A model generated the notes under the pieces. It searched no databases, was not told where the DNA came from, and worked only from the letters and a program-made list of their open reading frames with translations. Positions 31,630 through 43,500 of a stretch of DNA of 64,000 nt are shown in pieces; the first letter of the stretch is position 1; each line of letters opens with the position of its first letter. The stretch is from Vitrella brassicaformis. Lineage: Eukaryota > Sar > Vitrellaceae. The stretch spans positions 18,643 through 82,642 of the forward strand of contig CDMY01000396.1 of NCBI GenBank assembly GCA_001179505.1, read 5' to 3'. The translations under genes and the position numbers were made by a program.

Positions 31630-32231
31630 ATGAATGGATGGATGAATGAAGGGAGGGAGGGAGGGAGGGAGGTGTGATATCCTTCGTGTCTACGCTACCG
31701 CTATGCTTGGCTGCACTGAAATGTACTGTATAGCTAAGAGATTCTCAAGTGTCTTGCTGGAGTGGAGTGGTGTATGAAAGAAAGGCGCTGGACACGGCGG
31801 AGGTGTGGCGTTCATTCCGTGTGTGTGTGTGTGTGTGTGAACCACGGTTGTGCTTTCCTATCACACCATGAATCGATTGGAGTCGAATACCTCACGACAC
31901 CTACATACATATATCCAGTACAGACAGACAGACAGACACGGACACCGCGTCAAGTACTCTTATTTGTTTTTTCCTGCATGGATCACGAGCACGGGTGCTT
32001 GACCACCAACCAACTGAATGTATGTGTGTGTGTGTGTGTACACACCTACTCGATCTGTGCAGGTATGGATGCGTATACTGTGTACTTGCTCGCCTCAGCT
32101 CTAGTGCGTGACACAACTCAGCACCGATTTCAGGGTTTGACAAACCCTGCACCCGACCTGCACCCCTTAACCCATCTCGCCGACCGGGCGGTTGGCCTTC
32201 ATCTCTCGCGAATGCCGCCGTCTCTTTCATC
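31630..32231. other. Spacer after POP4
   Basis: Up to 32086 this repeats 30217-30673. The last 145 bases are unique and precede the next start codon. No gene is seen. Confidence 0.45.
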
Positions 32232-33169
32232 ATGAATATGTCCGGCGCGAAGAGGAAAAGAGAGACAACACCTCCATCAGATGGAGCCCAGGTGCATGCC
32301 CAGCGACCAGATCCAGCCACTCCATGTCGCATGTTTTGTTTGGTGTGGTTGGCTGATTGGATTGGTTGCGTCATGCAGCTACGGGCGGACGCGAAGGCCA
32401 TGTTGGACAGCCTCGCGAAGCTCGAGGGCATCCACTCAGAAGTGAGCGCATGTGAAGGCTGACACTCACAAGCCAACCAACTCGTTAATTCATTTTCATT
32501 GTTCGTCAGATCTACGAGAGGCTTCAACGGGTGGACGAGCATGCATTCAACATCGCCGCCGAGCATGTGAGTGACACAGTAAGTGATAGGGCCTGGAGTG
32601 ATTTCTTTCTATCAGCTTAATTACCATTGTCGGTCGATTGTGTCGTTCCTTGCAGTCATCCACCGTCAATGAGTTGATGCGGCATCAGCTTCGCGTGCAG
32701 ATGTCGTTTCTGTCTGCGTTCCTGGCCGCCGCCACGGGGCAGCTGACCCAGCTTGAGCCACAGCTGAGTACAGCGGTGGAGGCACTCATTGCACCAGCTG
32801 TCGAGGCACGTGCCAACCAAAGGAAGGAGTTTAGGGCCTAAACCCTTGTGTTGCACATTGGTGTGTTTTGCTTGTTTGTTTGTTTGTTTGTCTTGTCAGG
32901 CCACGTTTAGTTTGATTCACACTTCCCAGCAGCCAGTGGCCGACGACGCGCCGGTAAGACAAACACACATAGCCACCGAACAGCCCGCCCGTCGCTCACT
33001 CTCATTTATTACGCCTGCCTGCCTGCCTGCGTGTGGTGTTCATCTCATCCAGGCTGGTCATCGCTCGTCTGTGGAGGAGCTCTCCCATGTTTTCGGGTTC
33101 GTCCACCCGTGGCAGCAGGCCCTCCTCGCCCCCTCAGTGCCGATCTTCCTCCAGGCGGCCGCACTTTGA
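32232..33169 (+). CDS. Small helical hypothetical protein, six phase-0 exons
   Basis: Exons 32232-32291, 32379-32441, 32510-32566, 32656-32799, 32900-32953 and 33053-33169 all have lengths divisible by three; 164 aa. It starts MNMSGAKRKRETTPP, a possible basic nuclear signal, followed by helical segments LRADAKAMLDSLAKLEG, IYERLQRVDEHAFNIAAEH and VQMSFLSAFLAAATGQLTQL. If the weak donor at 32800 is not used, the frame instead stops at 32841 (KEFRA). No family recognised. Confidence 0.55.
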
Positions 33170-33374
33170 TGACAAGCAGCGAGATTTGACTCTTTGATGA
33201 CAAGATTTGCTCTTTGATGACACAACATGATCCCATCAATGCGATATGATTGTCAGGCCATGTAAAACACGTTGAGGTCTGGCATTGGGGCAGTGTGCAG
33301 CCGGATGTCGTTGTCAAGTGGTGTATGGGTTTGTGTGGGTCTGTGCGACTCGTGACTTGACGCGCGACGATGAC
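33170..33374. other. Short convergent spacer
   Basis: It contains a tandem TTTGATGACA-type repeat just after the preceding stop (33166-33222). No gene is seen. Confidence 0.4.
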
Positions 33375-34814
33375 TCATGTGCCCATGTGGTAGTGTAGCT
33401 GCACCTGATGATTAAACAGACAGCGACACACATCTGCACCCTCACCCGCCACCACACACCATCACTCACCATCTCTGCCCGCAATGCAGCACACGCCTGT
33501 TTTGCGCCATCGCTCCCGCCGTAGTCACAGGGGTGGAATGGGCTGGATTGCTTCTGCTGCTTGTTCTGTTGCCACTGAGCGTACCAGAACTTGCCCTGCT
33601 TATGCCAGTGCACGCCCGTGATTCCACTCTTGGGTGGTGCCCACCCGCCGCCCCTCTCCGTCCTGTCCCCCCACACCTGCTTGGCCAGTGCCTCGGCTGC
33701 TTCCTGAACCATGGATGCGTCGATTCGTTCATCAGACTCGGCTGGCGGATGGTTCTCTCCCACCCACCTGTGCCTCCTTCATCCCCATCTTCAGGACGCA
33801 GAATTCCTTGATGTAACGATTCTCATCACCGGGCGCCTGCACTTTCCACTGGTTGTTAGTCGAGTCGAAGGTCACACCGGGCTGGCGGGACTTGTACACT
33901 CCAGACGGGATGATGGTCATGTTGTTGGGTCTGGTCGACGTCATGGGTTCGAGGGGGACGGATGGAGCGGGATGCTTGTGGGGCATCATGTCGGACTCAG
34001 TGCGAGGGGGCATGACTGCACAGAAACCAGAGCAAGTAATGGGGACTTGTCATTCCGTGCACTGCACTGCCGTGGGCGACCTCACCGGCATTGATAGCGC
34101 GGCGCTCCCGTCTGTCCTTGAGGTCAACCCATCGACGACGCTTCTACACAGAAACGGACCATCACATCCATACAAATGTGTGCGTCTGCCTCTCCTGAAT
34201 GTCTTACCTCAGCACGACGGTCTGGATTGCCTTCTTCCTCGGCAGCGGCCGCACACTCAGACTCACCCTGCCAACATATACACACACACACACACACACG
34301 CATGAGACATATGTTACACCAATCCATCCGCACCTCCCAGGTGAGTGCGGCCCTTTCCTCACCTTGTTGCTCGGTCCAGCTCCCTCCTCTTACGCCCTCC
34401 CGCCTCACGCCCTCCGGCCTTACGCCTTCCCGCCTTACGCCCTCCCACGCTCCTGCCCGCTGCCTTGTTTGCCGTTTTGCGGCTCTTCTTTGCCCTCCCT
34501 CGGCGGCCCGATGCCTTCTCCTCCTCCTCCTCCTCCTCCTCCTCGCTGGATGCCTCGTCAGCGCCGCCCTCCCACTCCTCGTCATCCCCCACACCCGCTG
34601 TGCGGTGCCGCTTATTGACCTTCTTGTGGGCCAGCAGGGCACTCAATGGGTATTCGTCCTCGTCTGGACCGTCCAGCTCCATGCTCACTGAGATCTTCTC
34701 GCAGCGGTGTGTCGGGGGCTGATGCAGCGATGGCCAGCTGGGCGGCGGCGGCGGCGGCTCTGCGGGTAATCGGGGGGCCGGGAATGGCTGCGGCGTCAGG
34801 TATGTCGGACACAT
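33375..34814 (-). CDS. ApiAP2-type transcription factor with two AP2-like domains
   Basis: Exons on the minus strand: 34814-34363, 34267-34208, 34143-34086, 34015-33768, 33736-33470, 33404-33375. The N-terminus is Pro-rich, then has an acidic run and a repetitive basic stretch (GGRKAGRRKAGGREAGG) likely to be nuclear. EKRRRWVDLKDRRERRAINA follows. The first AP2-like unit is SGVYKSRQPGVTFDSTNNQW to YIKEFCVLKMGMKEAQ; the second is SGITGVHWHKQGKFWYAQWQ to KQACAALRAEM. AP2 folds bind DNA through a three-stranded sheet. Exons 2-6 are phase-consistent, but exon 1 as drawn ends one base out of phase with exon 2, so that junction or the sequence is wrong. The intron at 33737-33767 would be only 31 nt. 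Confidence 0.65.
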
Positions 34815-35031
34815 GGTGGTGCTGAACACCTTCTCCCCCCTTAATCACACTGCCACGTGCTCTGTCGACCGCCATTTGGTGAATGTGACGGGCACTGGGC
34901 ACCGCAGCGAAGACGGCCCCGTCCCAGAGGTCCATAGAAGCCTCATCCATGGTGAGGGAAAACAGCCGACAGAGCCATGCGTAAATACATTCCAACATAT
35001 AAGCTCGCAGATCAGTGGCAACAGAGCAAGA

Positions 35032-37724
35032 ATGGCTGATGAGGAAGATGACCGACCCATCTATGCTGGCCTCCCGCCACCGGCGCCACAGAGCGAGGAT
35101 TCCGACGTCTATCCGGCTGGCGCTCTTCGCACACTCGGGCAAGCACGGGCCGCGGTCGTCACGAAGCTTCGCTTTGTGATCGACCGCTGGTGCCCAGACG
35201 AGGTGCGGATCCCCATCTGGGCACATGTGCAGAAGCTGTGTCGACCGGGGATGGAAGTGACGGACTTCCTGGGCGGGATGTACCTCATGATCCTGTGAGC
35301 CGTGACACCACACACACGTAGATCATCCCGTCCTGTCCACACTGCTCTCTCTCGCCCCTATTGTGTGTGTGTGCAGAGGGGGTGTGGTGCCTCGGCTGCC
35401 GGACGACGCGCCGTACAAGTGGAGCCCGGACAAGCACGCCTTCGTCGAAAAGGGCGTCACGGAGCGGCGGCTTCCACCGGCGATGAAAGCCAGCAAGGTC
35501 CTTCCGGCCCAGGAATGGCACACCCATGCACTGGTAGGCTGCATTATGATGCCAACGGCTACATCGCTCGATCTCAAGGCCCATGTCCTGTGTGGCTGCA
35601 GGGCAAATTGGAACCTCTGTTCGAGGAGGCCTGCGGGAAGATGGCTCCTGATGCTAGGGACCGATGCATGGCCGGGTGGCGGCTCATGGCCGCAAGGCTC
35701 AGGGTCCCCGGTCTTCCCCCACTCGATGATCTCCTCAAGGATGCGTGTGAGAGCGAGGTCGAGCTCCTGTGGCCCCGCACACCCGAAGGTTCGATGTTCG
35801 TGCACTCTGAAGGCTGTACTCCATTGTTGATGTGTGTGCACATCAGAGTGCACGCGTGCCCGTGGCCGTGTGGGAGTGCTATGTGCAGTGGGTGCACTTG
35901 TCTTGGCCACCGGGCACCTTCCTGACGGCTTAGACAAGGACAAACTATCGCCATTGGTGCGGCTTACTGACTGACACTAACACACACATTGATGGATGGA
36001 TGGATGGACGGACTGACCGGGGTGTGTGTGTGTGTGTGTGTGTGTGTGGTATGTCAGGTGCATGATTTTCTCTGGGGCCTTGTATCTCTCCGTGAGAGCA
36101 GCGGCGGAAAGGATGCAGATGGTGACGTCAGGATGACTGCCGAGGTAGGGAGGGGCACAGAGCAGATGCACGTGCAAATGCATCATCACCATGCACACAT
36201 GCTGTGTGTACGTGCAGGCAAGCTCGGCCGTGGTGGAGCCTGACGAGGACGCCCCCCTCACCACTCGGCTCAACCGTACCTTATCAGGTGTCGTCAAGAG
36301 CACAGACTGACTTGGTTGCCAGTGTTACATCTGTGTGTGGGCATGTTCCCTAACAGCTTTGACAGTGATGGCCCAGCTTGCCGAGGTGGATCAGGTCCAC
36401 AACCGATCTGTCGTCTACCGGTTGGAGAACACCATCGCGCTCAGCGCCACATCCCGTCGCGATCTTCTGCGCAACATCAAGACAGGTCGGTGTGCATACG
36501 AACTGAGCCCATCGCCGCAAACCTATCCCCTCTCTCCGACAGGAATGGCCATGTTCACCGGCGCAACCATGCGTCAGCTGGGGCTCCTCACTGAGTCCAG
36601 CGCCGTCTTCATGTCGACACAGATCGCCATCAAGACGGAGGACGGGTCCGGACGCATCTCTGTCCCGGCTTGTGGGATGGAGGTTGCTGATTCGATGGCG
36701 ACAGGCAAGCGGGACGAAATGGCTGGGACACTCTCCCTGTGGTCGTATTTCTGCTGCGTCTCTTTCAATGCCTTGTCAGGCGATGTGGGCCTCATCTGCT
36801 GGGCCAAGCCGGACGACTGGGGCGGAGGTCGTGTTTTGACAGTGGCGACGGTCGAACAGGAGGGCGTGGCCCGGCAGGTTTACAAGATGGACATCTTCCA
36901 CGCCGTGTTGGCAAGTAGGCACGACGCAGAGGGAAAGAAAGCAGACATTTCAGCATGTCTCCATTTCGTCTGTTCTTGTCAGCAAAGGGCTATCCGTCCG
37001 ATGCCGTCATGAAGCTGTTCATCCGCCTGTCCACAATCACTCATGTGGCGGTAGGCGACATCATATGGCCACGCACTCGGGCATTGTCATCTTTTCAGGT
37101 GTTTCACTTCGGCGATGGCGACGTCCATGGTCTCGAGATCGCACTCGCCATAGCCGCCCGGCTGGAGAGGCATAAGGTCGACGTGCATTGGTGTGCTGTG
37201 ACATGCCTGCAGGTCGAAATGTGGGCAGCGCAGGTGCGTCACAGGCTCACGTGCCTAGCCAGACAGCATGTGTGTGTCGGTGCCCTTCTTGATTGTCTTT
37301 TCGTCACCAGGCGAAGCTGGAACCCAAGGCGCTTAGCAAGAGCGACGAGAAGAAGGTGGATGCCATGCTGCGTGGGCCTACAGAGGGCCGCAAGAGTGCC
37401 GAGTATGCGGCGTACGAGGAGAAGCACGAGACGAAGGTAAGCACACACCGAGCTACACATGGCGCCCTCACACATCCCACCTGCGGTGCATGTCAGCTGT
37501 TCAAGAAGTGTGTCAAGGGCCAGCTGGAGACCATCCTAAAGACGCAGCAACAGATGAAGCTAGATGTGAGTGGATCGGAGATGAACATACATGTGGGCAC
37601 TGTTTCTCCTGCTCTGTAGATGGTATTTGACAAGGTGGACGAGGGGGTGTTGAAGAAGGCCTTTCAGCAGTTGAAGGACAAGAGGCTGGCTGAGGACGCC
37701 GCTGAGAACAATGAGAGGATGTAG
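35032..37724 (+). CDS. Divergent SPO11/Top6A-like protein with unknown N-terminal region
   Basis: Fifteen exons: 35032-35294, 35377-35533, 35602-35788, 35847-35956, 36058-36144, 36218-36287, 36357-36485, 36543-36704, 36780-36914, 36983-37050, 37099-37176, 37213-37233, 37311-37436, 37497-37565, 37620-37724; 588 aa. The first 280 residues are unrecognised. HNRSVVYRLENTIALSA supplies a candidate catalytic Tyr, then FTGATMRQLGLLTESSAVF looks like the DNA-binding part. The Toprim-like part has VLTVATVEQEG (Glu), ATKGYPSDAVMKLFIRLST and FHFGDGDVHGLEIALAIA, where SPO11 has DxDPxG. SPO11 makes meiotic double-strand breaks. The Glu and both Asp are kept, but the Pro is replaced by Val. The Lys/Glu-rich tail is unusual. 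The intron 36705-36779 is GC-AG. Exon 12 is only 21 nt. Confidence 0.55.
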
Positions 37725-37750
37725 GGGTGGTGTGAGACGGTCGTTTAGGT

Positions 37751-39715
37751 GTGACATCAGACGTCTATCTGCATGAGAATGAAAGACTCGTCAAGGGCTG
37801 GAAGGGCGACTGGCCATCGCAGGTGCAGCGATACTGCACCCACCTGACCATCGACTGCCAAGACCCGCGCACAAGAGACCTGTGGACGGCCATGCCATTG
37901 GAGGGCGCGTACGAGTGGGGCAAGAGGGCGGTGCGGCTGAGGCATCTGAAGGTCCGCTATCCCTCCAGTCGGCCCAAGTGGTGTCTGGGCGTGTGGATGA
38001 GTATCTGTGAGGGTCACGCAAGCGGCCGGGCAGCACTGGTGGCCGAGAAGAAGAAGCAGCAGGAGAGCCACGGCAACGGTGCGGCAGCGGAGCTGGCCGA
38101 CCAGGGCACACTGGAGGTGTTATCGTTCGAGAGCGTGGCGCTGCGGCAGAGAGCTGGCGTCATGTGTGAAGTGGTCCCCGTCCCCGCCTCCCTCGTCCAT
38201 CTGCCAGCCCTCAAGACCGTCACTTCCCTGCCGAGTGAGTGTGCACCGGCGCGTGTCGACAGGCAGTGGTCCACCCCCAACCTCGCCACACTCAGCATCA
38301 CCGGCTGCCAGAAGCTCGACACAGAGGGTGGGCGGGCGTGGCTGGAGGGATGTCATCGGCTGGAGGATCTTGACCTGAGTGGGATAGACGAGGAGGACGG
38401 CAAGGGCAAACGGCTGGTGGAGGTCCTCAGTGGTGCCTTCCCGCCCGACGGCAAGTGCCTCGCGAGTCTGCGGTCACTGCGTGGCGTTGACGTGTCCGCT
38501 GCAGAGAAGTCCGGCCATCATCCCTTTTTCCCGGAGATCGACAGTGTGCGGGAGACGCTGGTGCAGCGAGGGGTCAGGCGTACACTCAAGCATATTGACT
38601 TGAGTCGCCTGCTGCCGATGGAGCTGCTCAACAGTGACGAGTGTCGGGTGCGGGTCGGCACAGTGGCTGACCTGATGTAAGTCAGACACGCACACGCACA
38701 GCCAGCCAGCCAGCCAGCCATCTGTCTCTGCATGTTCGTCGCTGTAACGTAATCAGGGGTGCCATCATGCATGGTGATTTCCTTTCCGACGAGCCACGAG
38801 CTTTCCATACGGATCACGAAGTCGTCATCGCCGCCGAGGTATTCGTCCTCTGGGCCCGTGTGTACTACGTGGGCACTCACCGCTCGCAGTGCGTCAAGAA
38901 GATCATCGCCGACGTGGCCGCTCAGGCAGGGACGGTGGTCTACTCGGGGAATAGCGACCCGTCGGCGGCCACCTGCATCTCATTCGACACCTTCCCAAAG
39001 GCGCACACTTTCGAGATGGCTTGGAGTGCTCTGGCGTCGGAAGAGGAGCGCGCGACGGCCGTCGACATCGCCTGCTCCCTCCCGAACTTGTCTCGTGTCG
39101 AGGTGGGCTCTCAACATCGGCCCCTGACGTCAGGTGCCGGTGCCGGCGTCGTTGCTTTCCTGACGAAGATCAAGCCCCTCGGGAGCATCGACTTGACCAT
39201 CCACACGACGAGCGCATCGGTCATGTCGACGGCTGGTGGCGGGCGAGAGTGGGAGCTGGGCAGACATGCGGCGTATATTTCGCCCATCGAGAACCTGCAT
39301 CTCAAAGTCTACGGTACCTGAGATGGATCGATGGGTGGATGGATCAATGGATGGATGTGTGCATGCGCATGTGTGTGTTTCGCAGGCGTCACAGCTGCAG
39401 GCGTCAATGTTGATGCTGAAGACTTCTATGGCTGTGTGCTGGCGATGCTGGCATCCTCAACCGACCTGGAGGTACGCCGACAAAGAGTGCAATTTCCCGC
39501 TGGCCAGCGGCCACAAGTTTTGTTGTGTCGTACTTGTTCAGTTCCACGTGAGCACCTCCATACGCATCGACGACGCTGCCCTTCGCGCGTACCTCCACAA
39601 GCGCTTCCGAAGTCAGTACGGCCTGTTCAACCTTCAGCCGGGTCAAGAATACAAAGCGGAGTGTGCCGGCGACGACCTGCTGCTTAAGCGCCGCAGAAGG
39701 CCGATGGATGGATAG
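37751..39715 (+). CDS. LRR-like hypothetical protein, start unresolved
   Basis: Exons: 37751 (or 37892) to 38676, 38757-39313, 39386-39471, 39542-39715. The frame is open from a GTG at 37751; the first in-frame ATG is at 37892 (MPLEGAYEWG), giving about 533 aa. Sequence before that ATG (RLVKGWKGDWPSQVQRYCTH) looks coding, so an upstream exon or non-ATG start is possible. Irregular leucine-rich segments include LATLSITGCQKLDTEGG, LEDLDLSGIDEEDG and TLKHIDLSRLLPMELL, as in F-box/LRR-type proteins without a visible F-box. The C-terminus is basic (LLLKRRRRPMDG). Only 26 bases separate 37751 from the stop of the SPO11-like gene. Confidence 0.6.
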
Positions 39716-40162
39716 GCACGCGGACTCACTGTTGACATATCGCATGCGACGAGATAAGGCGTGGGTGAGAGCGTCCAGCCAGCTGACGGCCTGTCCGCCG
39801 CCAGTGTCCGGTGATGGCGTTTTCCTGTTGCAATCGTTTTTCCCCTTCTTGCATTAGTGCATATTGTGTTTGTATGTGTGAGTGTATATTTTGCAATAGC
39901 TGTGTGTTGGTATCGCACGACGTCTCGTGGCGGTGCCATGGGAATGATGCACGGTGCGGTGCAATCAGTTCTTTACTGTGCACGCACATCGACGAGTCCA
40001 GCACGAGACACACAGAGATCGGAGTAGCTAGAGCGACAAGCAGATGATCGCCAGTAGCACCAAATCAGCATCCAATTCACTTTGTTCACCAACCAACAGC
40101 TATCACAAGCCTCTCCTCCTCCCTCCTCCTTCCCCCCCCTCCATCCATCCATCACCATGACA
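39716..40162. other. Convergent spacer
   Basis: No gene is seen. It contains short pyrimidine and CCAT runs near 40110-40150. Confidence 0.35.
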
Positions 40163-40393
40163 TCACGCCTTGCATGTTGCGAGTGTTCCCCTGGCGGCCG
40201 CCTCGTCCACCACTTGCTTGACGAAGTCGTTGGCCTCCAGCGTCCCTTTTGGCCTGTACTCCCGCATCAAATTGGCCTTGCGCATGATGCACCACAGAAT
40301 CGGCACCAGGAACAGAAGGGCCGCACCAGCGACGAACACCACGCAGAAGAGCCACAAGTCGAGGCCGAACTCCTTCTCAACGGTTTTGGCCAT
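40163..40393 (-). CDS. Small single-pass membrane protein, 76 aa
   Basis: One exon from ATG 40393 to the stop at 40163. It begins MAKTVEKEFGLDLW, then has one clear transmembrane helix (LFCVVFVAGAALLFLVPILW) and a basic segment (CIMRKANLMREYRPKG) with a soluble tail. It is head-to-head with the amylase gene, 111 bp between starts, so a shared promoter is likely. No family recognised. The ORF can extend upstream but the hydrophobic boundary favours this ATG. Confidence 0.55.
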   Translation of the reverse strand: MAKTVEKEFGLDLWLFCVVFVAGAALLFLVPILWCIMRKANLMREYRPKGTLEANDFVKQVVDEAAARGTLATCKA

Positions 40394-40504
40394 CGGGGAA
40401 AACAGAACGACAGGAGGGAGGGAGAGGTGGGCGGGCCTGCCCCCCGCGGCCCCAATACGAAATAATAATACAAGGATTGAGGGCATCCTCCCAGAGAACG
40501 AGGT

Positions 40505-43500
40505 ATGCCGCCATGCCGCACAACGACGACAGGCAAAAGAAGCGACGCCATCTCCCCACCGTCTGCAAGCGATGGCGGTGGCCGTGCCGACAGCTCAAGG
40601 CAACGTACAAGGACACAATCACGCCAACGACCACCATCATCCCGGCCATCCCCTTCCACCCCCTTCCGCCCCTCCCTCTTGCTGACGTCTTCCCTCCTGC
40701 TGCTGTCGTCATTTTGCCAAGCGAAGACTCGTGACGAGTGGGTGGATTCTCGCCGTGTGATTTATCAGGTGGTGACGGACCGCTTTGCCCTTGAGGGCGG
40801 GCAGCAGGGTACGAAGCAGGGGACGTGTTGGAAGGACGGCTGCGAGAACGGGGGCTACTGCGGCGGCACTTGGGCGGGGCTGCGGGAGCAGCTGGGGTAC
40901 ATCAAGGGCATGGGGTTCAACGCCATATGGATTTCCCCACACGTCCAAAACACCAAATGCGGCTACCATGGTGAGCGAGGGGGACGGACGGCCTGGTGAG
41001 CACAAAGTAGGGAGGCTGTGTGTGTGTGTGTGTTGTCGGCGTGTGTCAGGGTTTTGGCCGAAGAATTTCGCCGAGTTGAATGAGCATTTTGGGACGGAAG
41101 ATGAACTGTACGCTCTGGTCAAGCGCGCCCACGACCTCGACATATGGATCGTCATGGACACAGGCAAGCGTGTGCATCAACGAGCCAACCAAAACATGAT
41201 GGCCGACAGCGCGTGTGTCTATCATGACATGGCAGTGTTGAACCACATGAGCATGGAGGAGCCAATCGAGAACTTGTGGCCCTTCAACGACACCGTCTAC
41301 TACCGCGAGCACTGTCCCATGGACTACAACGACCGATACGCCGTCCGCCACTGCTGGCTCATGGGGCTCCCTGACCTCAATGACGACATATACGCCGTCC
41401 GGTAGGCCTCTGTGCGCGCGTGAAAGTGACCGAAACTCACTCCTCCCGACCCACCCCTGTGTGTATTACCTCCCTGGCACGTGTGCAGGAAGTATCTGAT
41501 AGACTGGGCGGAGCACCAGGTGCTCAAATACGAGTTTGACGGGTACCGGATGGACGCCATCGTGCACCTGCAGTACGACACGCTGGCCGAGGTGTGGGAG
41601 CGGCTGTCCAACCACACATTCACCATCGGGGAGGCCTTCATGCCGCTGGTCAAGGACATGGCCTGGTACCAATTCAACAAGTGGAAGCAACGGCAGCTCA
41701 TGGATGGGGTCAGTCAGTGAGTGAATGGCTGGTGTGGTGGATGGATCGCCGTCCATCCATCCACTGTGGGTGTGAGTTGGGTTGGGGTGGTCTTCAGGTG
41801 ACGAACTACCCGATGGCCATTCAGCTGCGGAAGAGCTTCGGGCAGAAGGAGAGCCTCTATGGCGTCAAGTGGATCTGGGGAGAGCTCATGAAGGAAGTCA
41901 GGTACGCACACACGCAGACCAGACCCACACACACCTGCACCGTCCACCCGCCCCACCCAGCGACCGCCATCCCTTCACCTATCGTCCGTCTCAGGGACGT
42001 CAGCGCGTTGGCCTTGTTTGTGGAGTCCCACGACATGAAGCGGTTCCTCAACATGCAGCCCGACTGGACCCTCTTCACCAATGCGCTCACATGGATACTC
42101 GCCGCCGACAACATTCCCATCGTCTACTACGGCTCCGAGCAGGCAATGACTAACGGTACGGTCAGCGGGAAATGGGAAGGAGACGCACATTTCGGGGGGA
42201 AGGATGTGTAGGTGTGGGTGTGGGTGTGTGTTGCTATCAGGTCATCGAGAGCCGCTGTGGTACAAGGGCTATGACCAGGAGGCCGTCTACTACGAGCTAA
42301 TCAGGCGGATGATCACACACAGGGTCGCAGGGGTGTTCGACGGACCACAGCAAGAGAGACACGTACGCAGGACATCCATGAACACCCCAAACACACCTTG
42401 CCCACTTCGCCGTCTCTGCAGGTAGAGGATTGGCTGTACGTGTATTCCCGCAACAACACCCTAGTCGTCACGTCCAACCTCGGCTCCGGCAAGGGTAACC
42501 AGCGGTTCATCCCCACGGCCGAGCTGCCCCCCTCCTACACCAAAGACACCGTCCTCTGCAATGTCCTCACCGACACGTGCGACACGACCGTGCAGGCCGG
42601 CGGGCTAGAGGTGGTCATCCACAATGGGCAGCCACTCGTGCTGGTGCCGCAGGAGCAGTTGATCCCCTACACCGAGCCGGAGATATTCGGGGAGGCGCCG
42701 ATTGACGACGACAGTGAGGAGAGTGAGGAGAGTGAGGAGAGTGAGGAGGGTGTGGGTGTGGATGAGGGCGGAGATGACGGTGGGTACGAGTACTACGGCG
42801 ATGGGGCGTATGGAGACTACTATGGCGCCTCGCAGGCCCCGCTGGTCGACGAGTACTACGGCGACCTGCAGAAGGAGATCGACGAGGTCCTGCAGGAGCA
42901 GGAGGGAGACATCACCACCACCATTTCCAGCACCCCTCTCCCCACCAGCAGCAGCAGCAGCACCACACCCATTCCAACCGATGGCATCATGGCCACCCAA
43001 CGGACAGCCGATGACATCCCAACATTAGCGCCCATCGACATGGAGGAGGAGGAACAACAAGAAGACGAGGAGGACGGCAGCAGCACCGACACAGCAACAG
43101 AGACCGACGGAGACGGAGACGGATGGGCCACCCGCGGGTTAGAGGAGCACTGCTTCGAGTATGCTGACTACCTGGGCAACGACGTAGGCGGCGTGAAGGT
43201 GTCATCGCCCAAGGGGTGTCAGCTGGCGTGTCAGGAGGACGACCGTTGTCTGTTCTTCACCTATTTGCCGCGGTTCACGGAGATGTCGAGTGTCAACTGC
43301 TGGCTCAAGGCCACCGACCAAGGGAGGGTAATCAGGTGGGGCGGCGACACCCCATCCGTCTCGGGGCCCAAGACATGCCGTATGCCCTGCACACACACAC
43401 ACACACACAGACACACAGACAGAGAGACAGACCGAGAGGGAGGGCGGCAGGGATGGATGAATGGATGTGTGTGTGTGTGTGGTGTGTGCAGCCACGAGCA

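Noticed and set aside
37720-37760. Fusion of the SPO11-like and LRR-like genes through a 28-nt intron
   Set aside because: Every donor/acceptor pair tried gave an immediate stop or the wrong frame.
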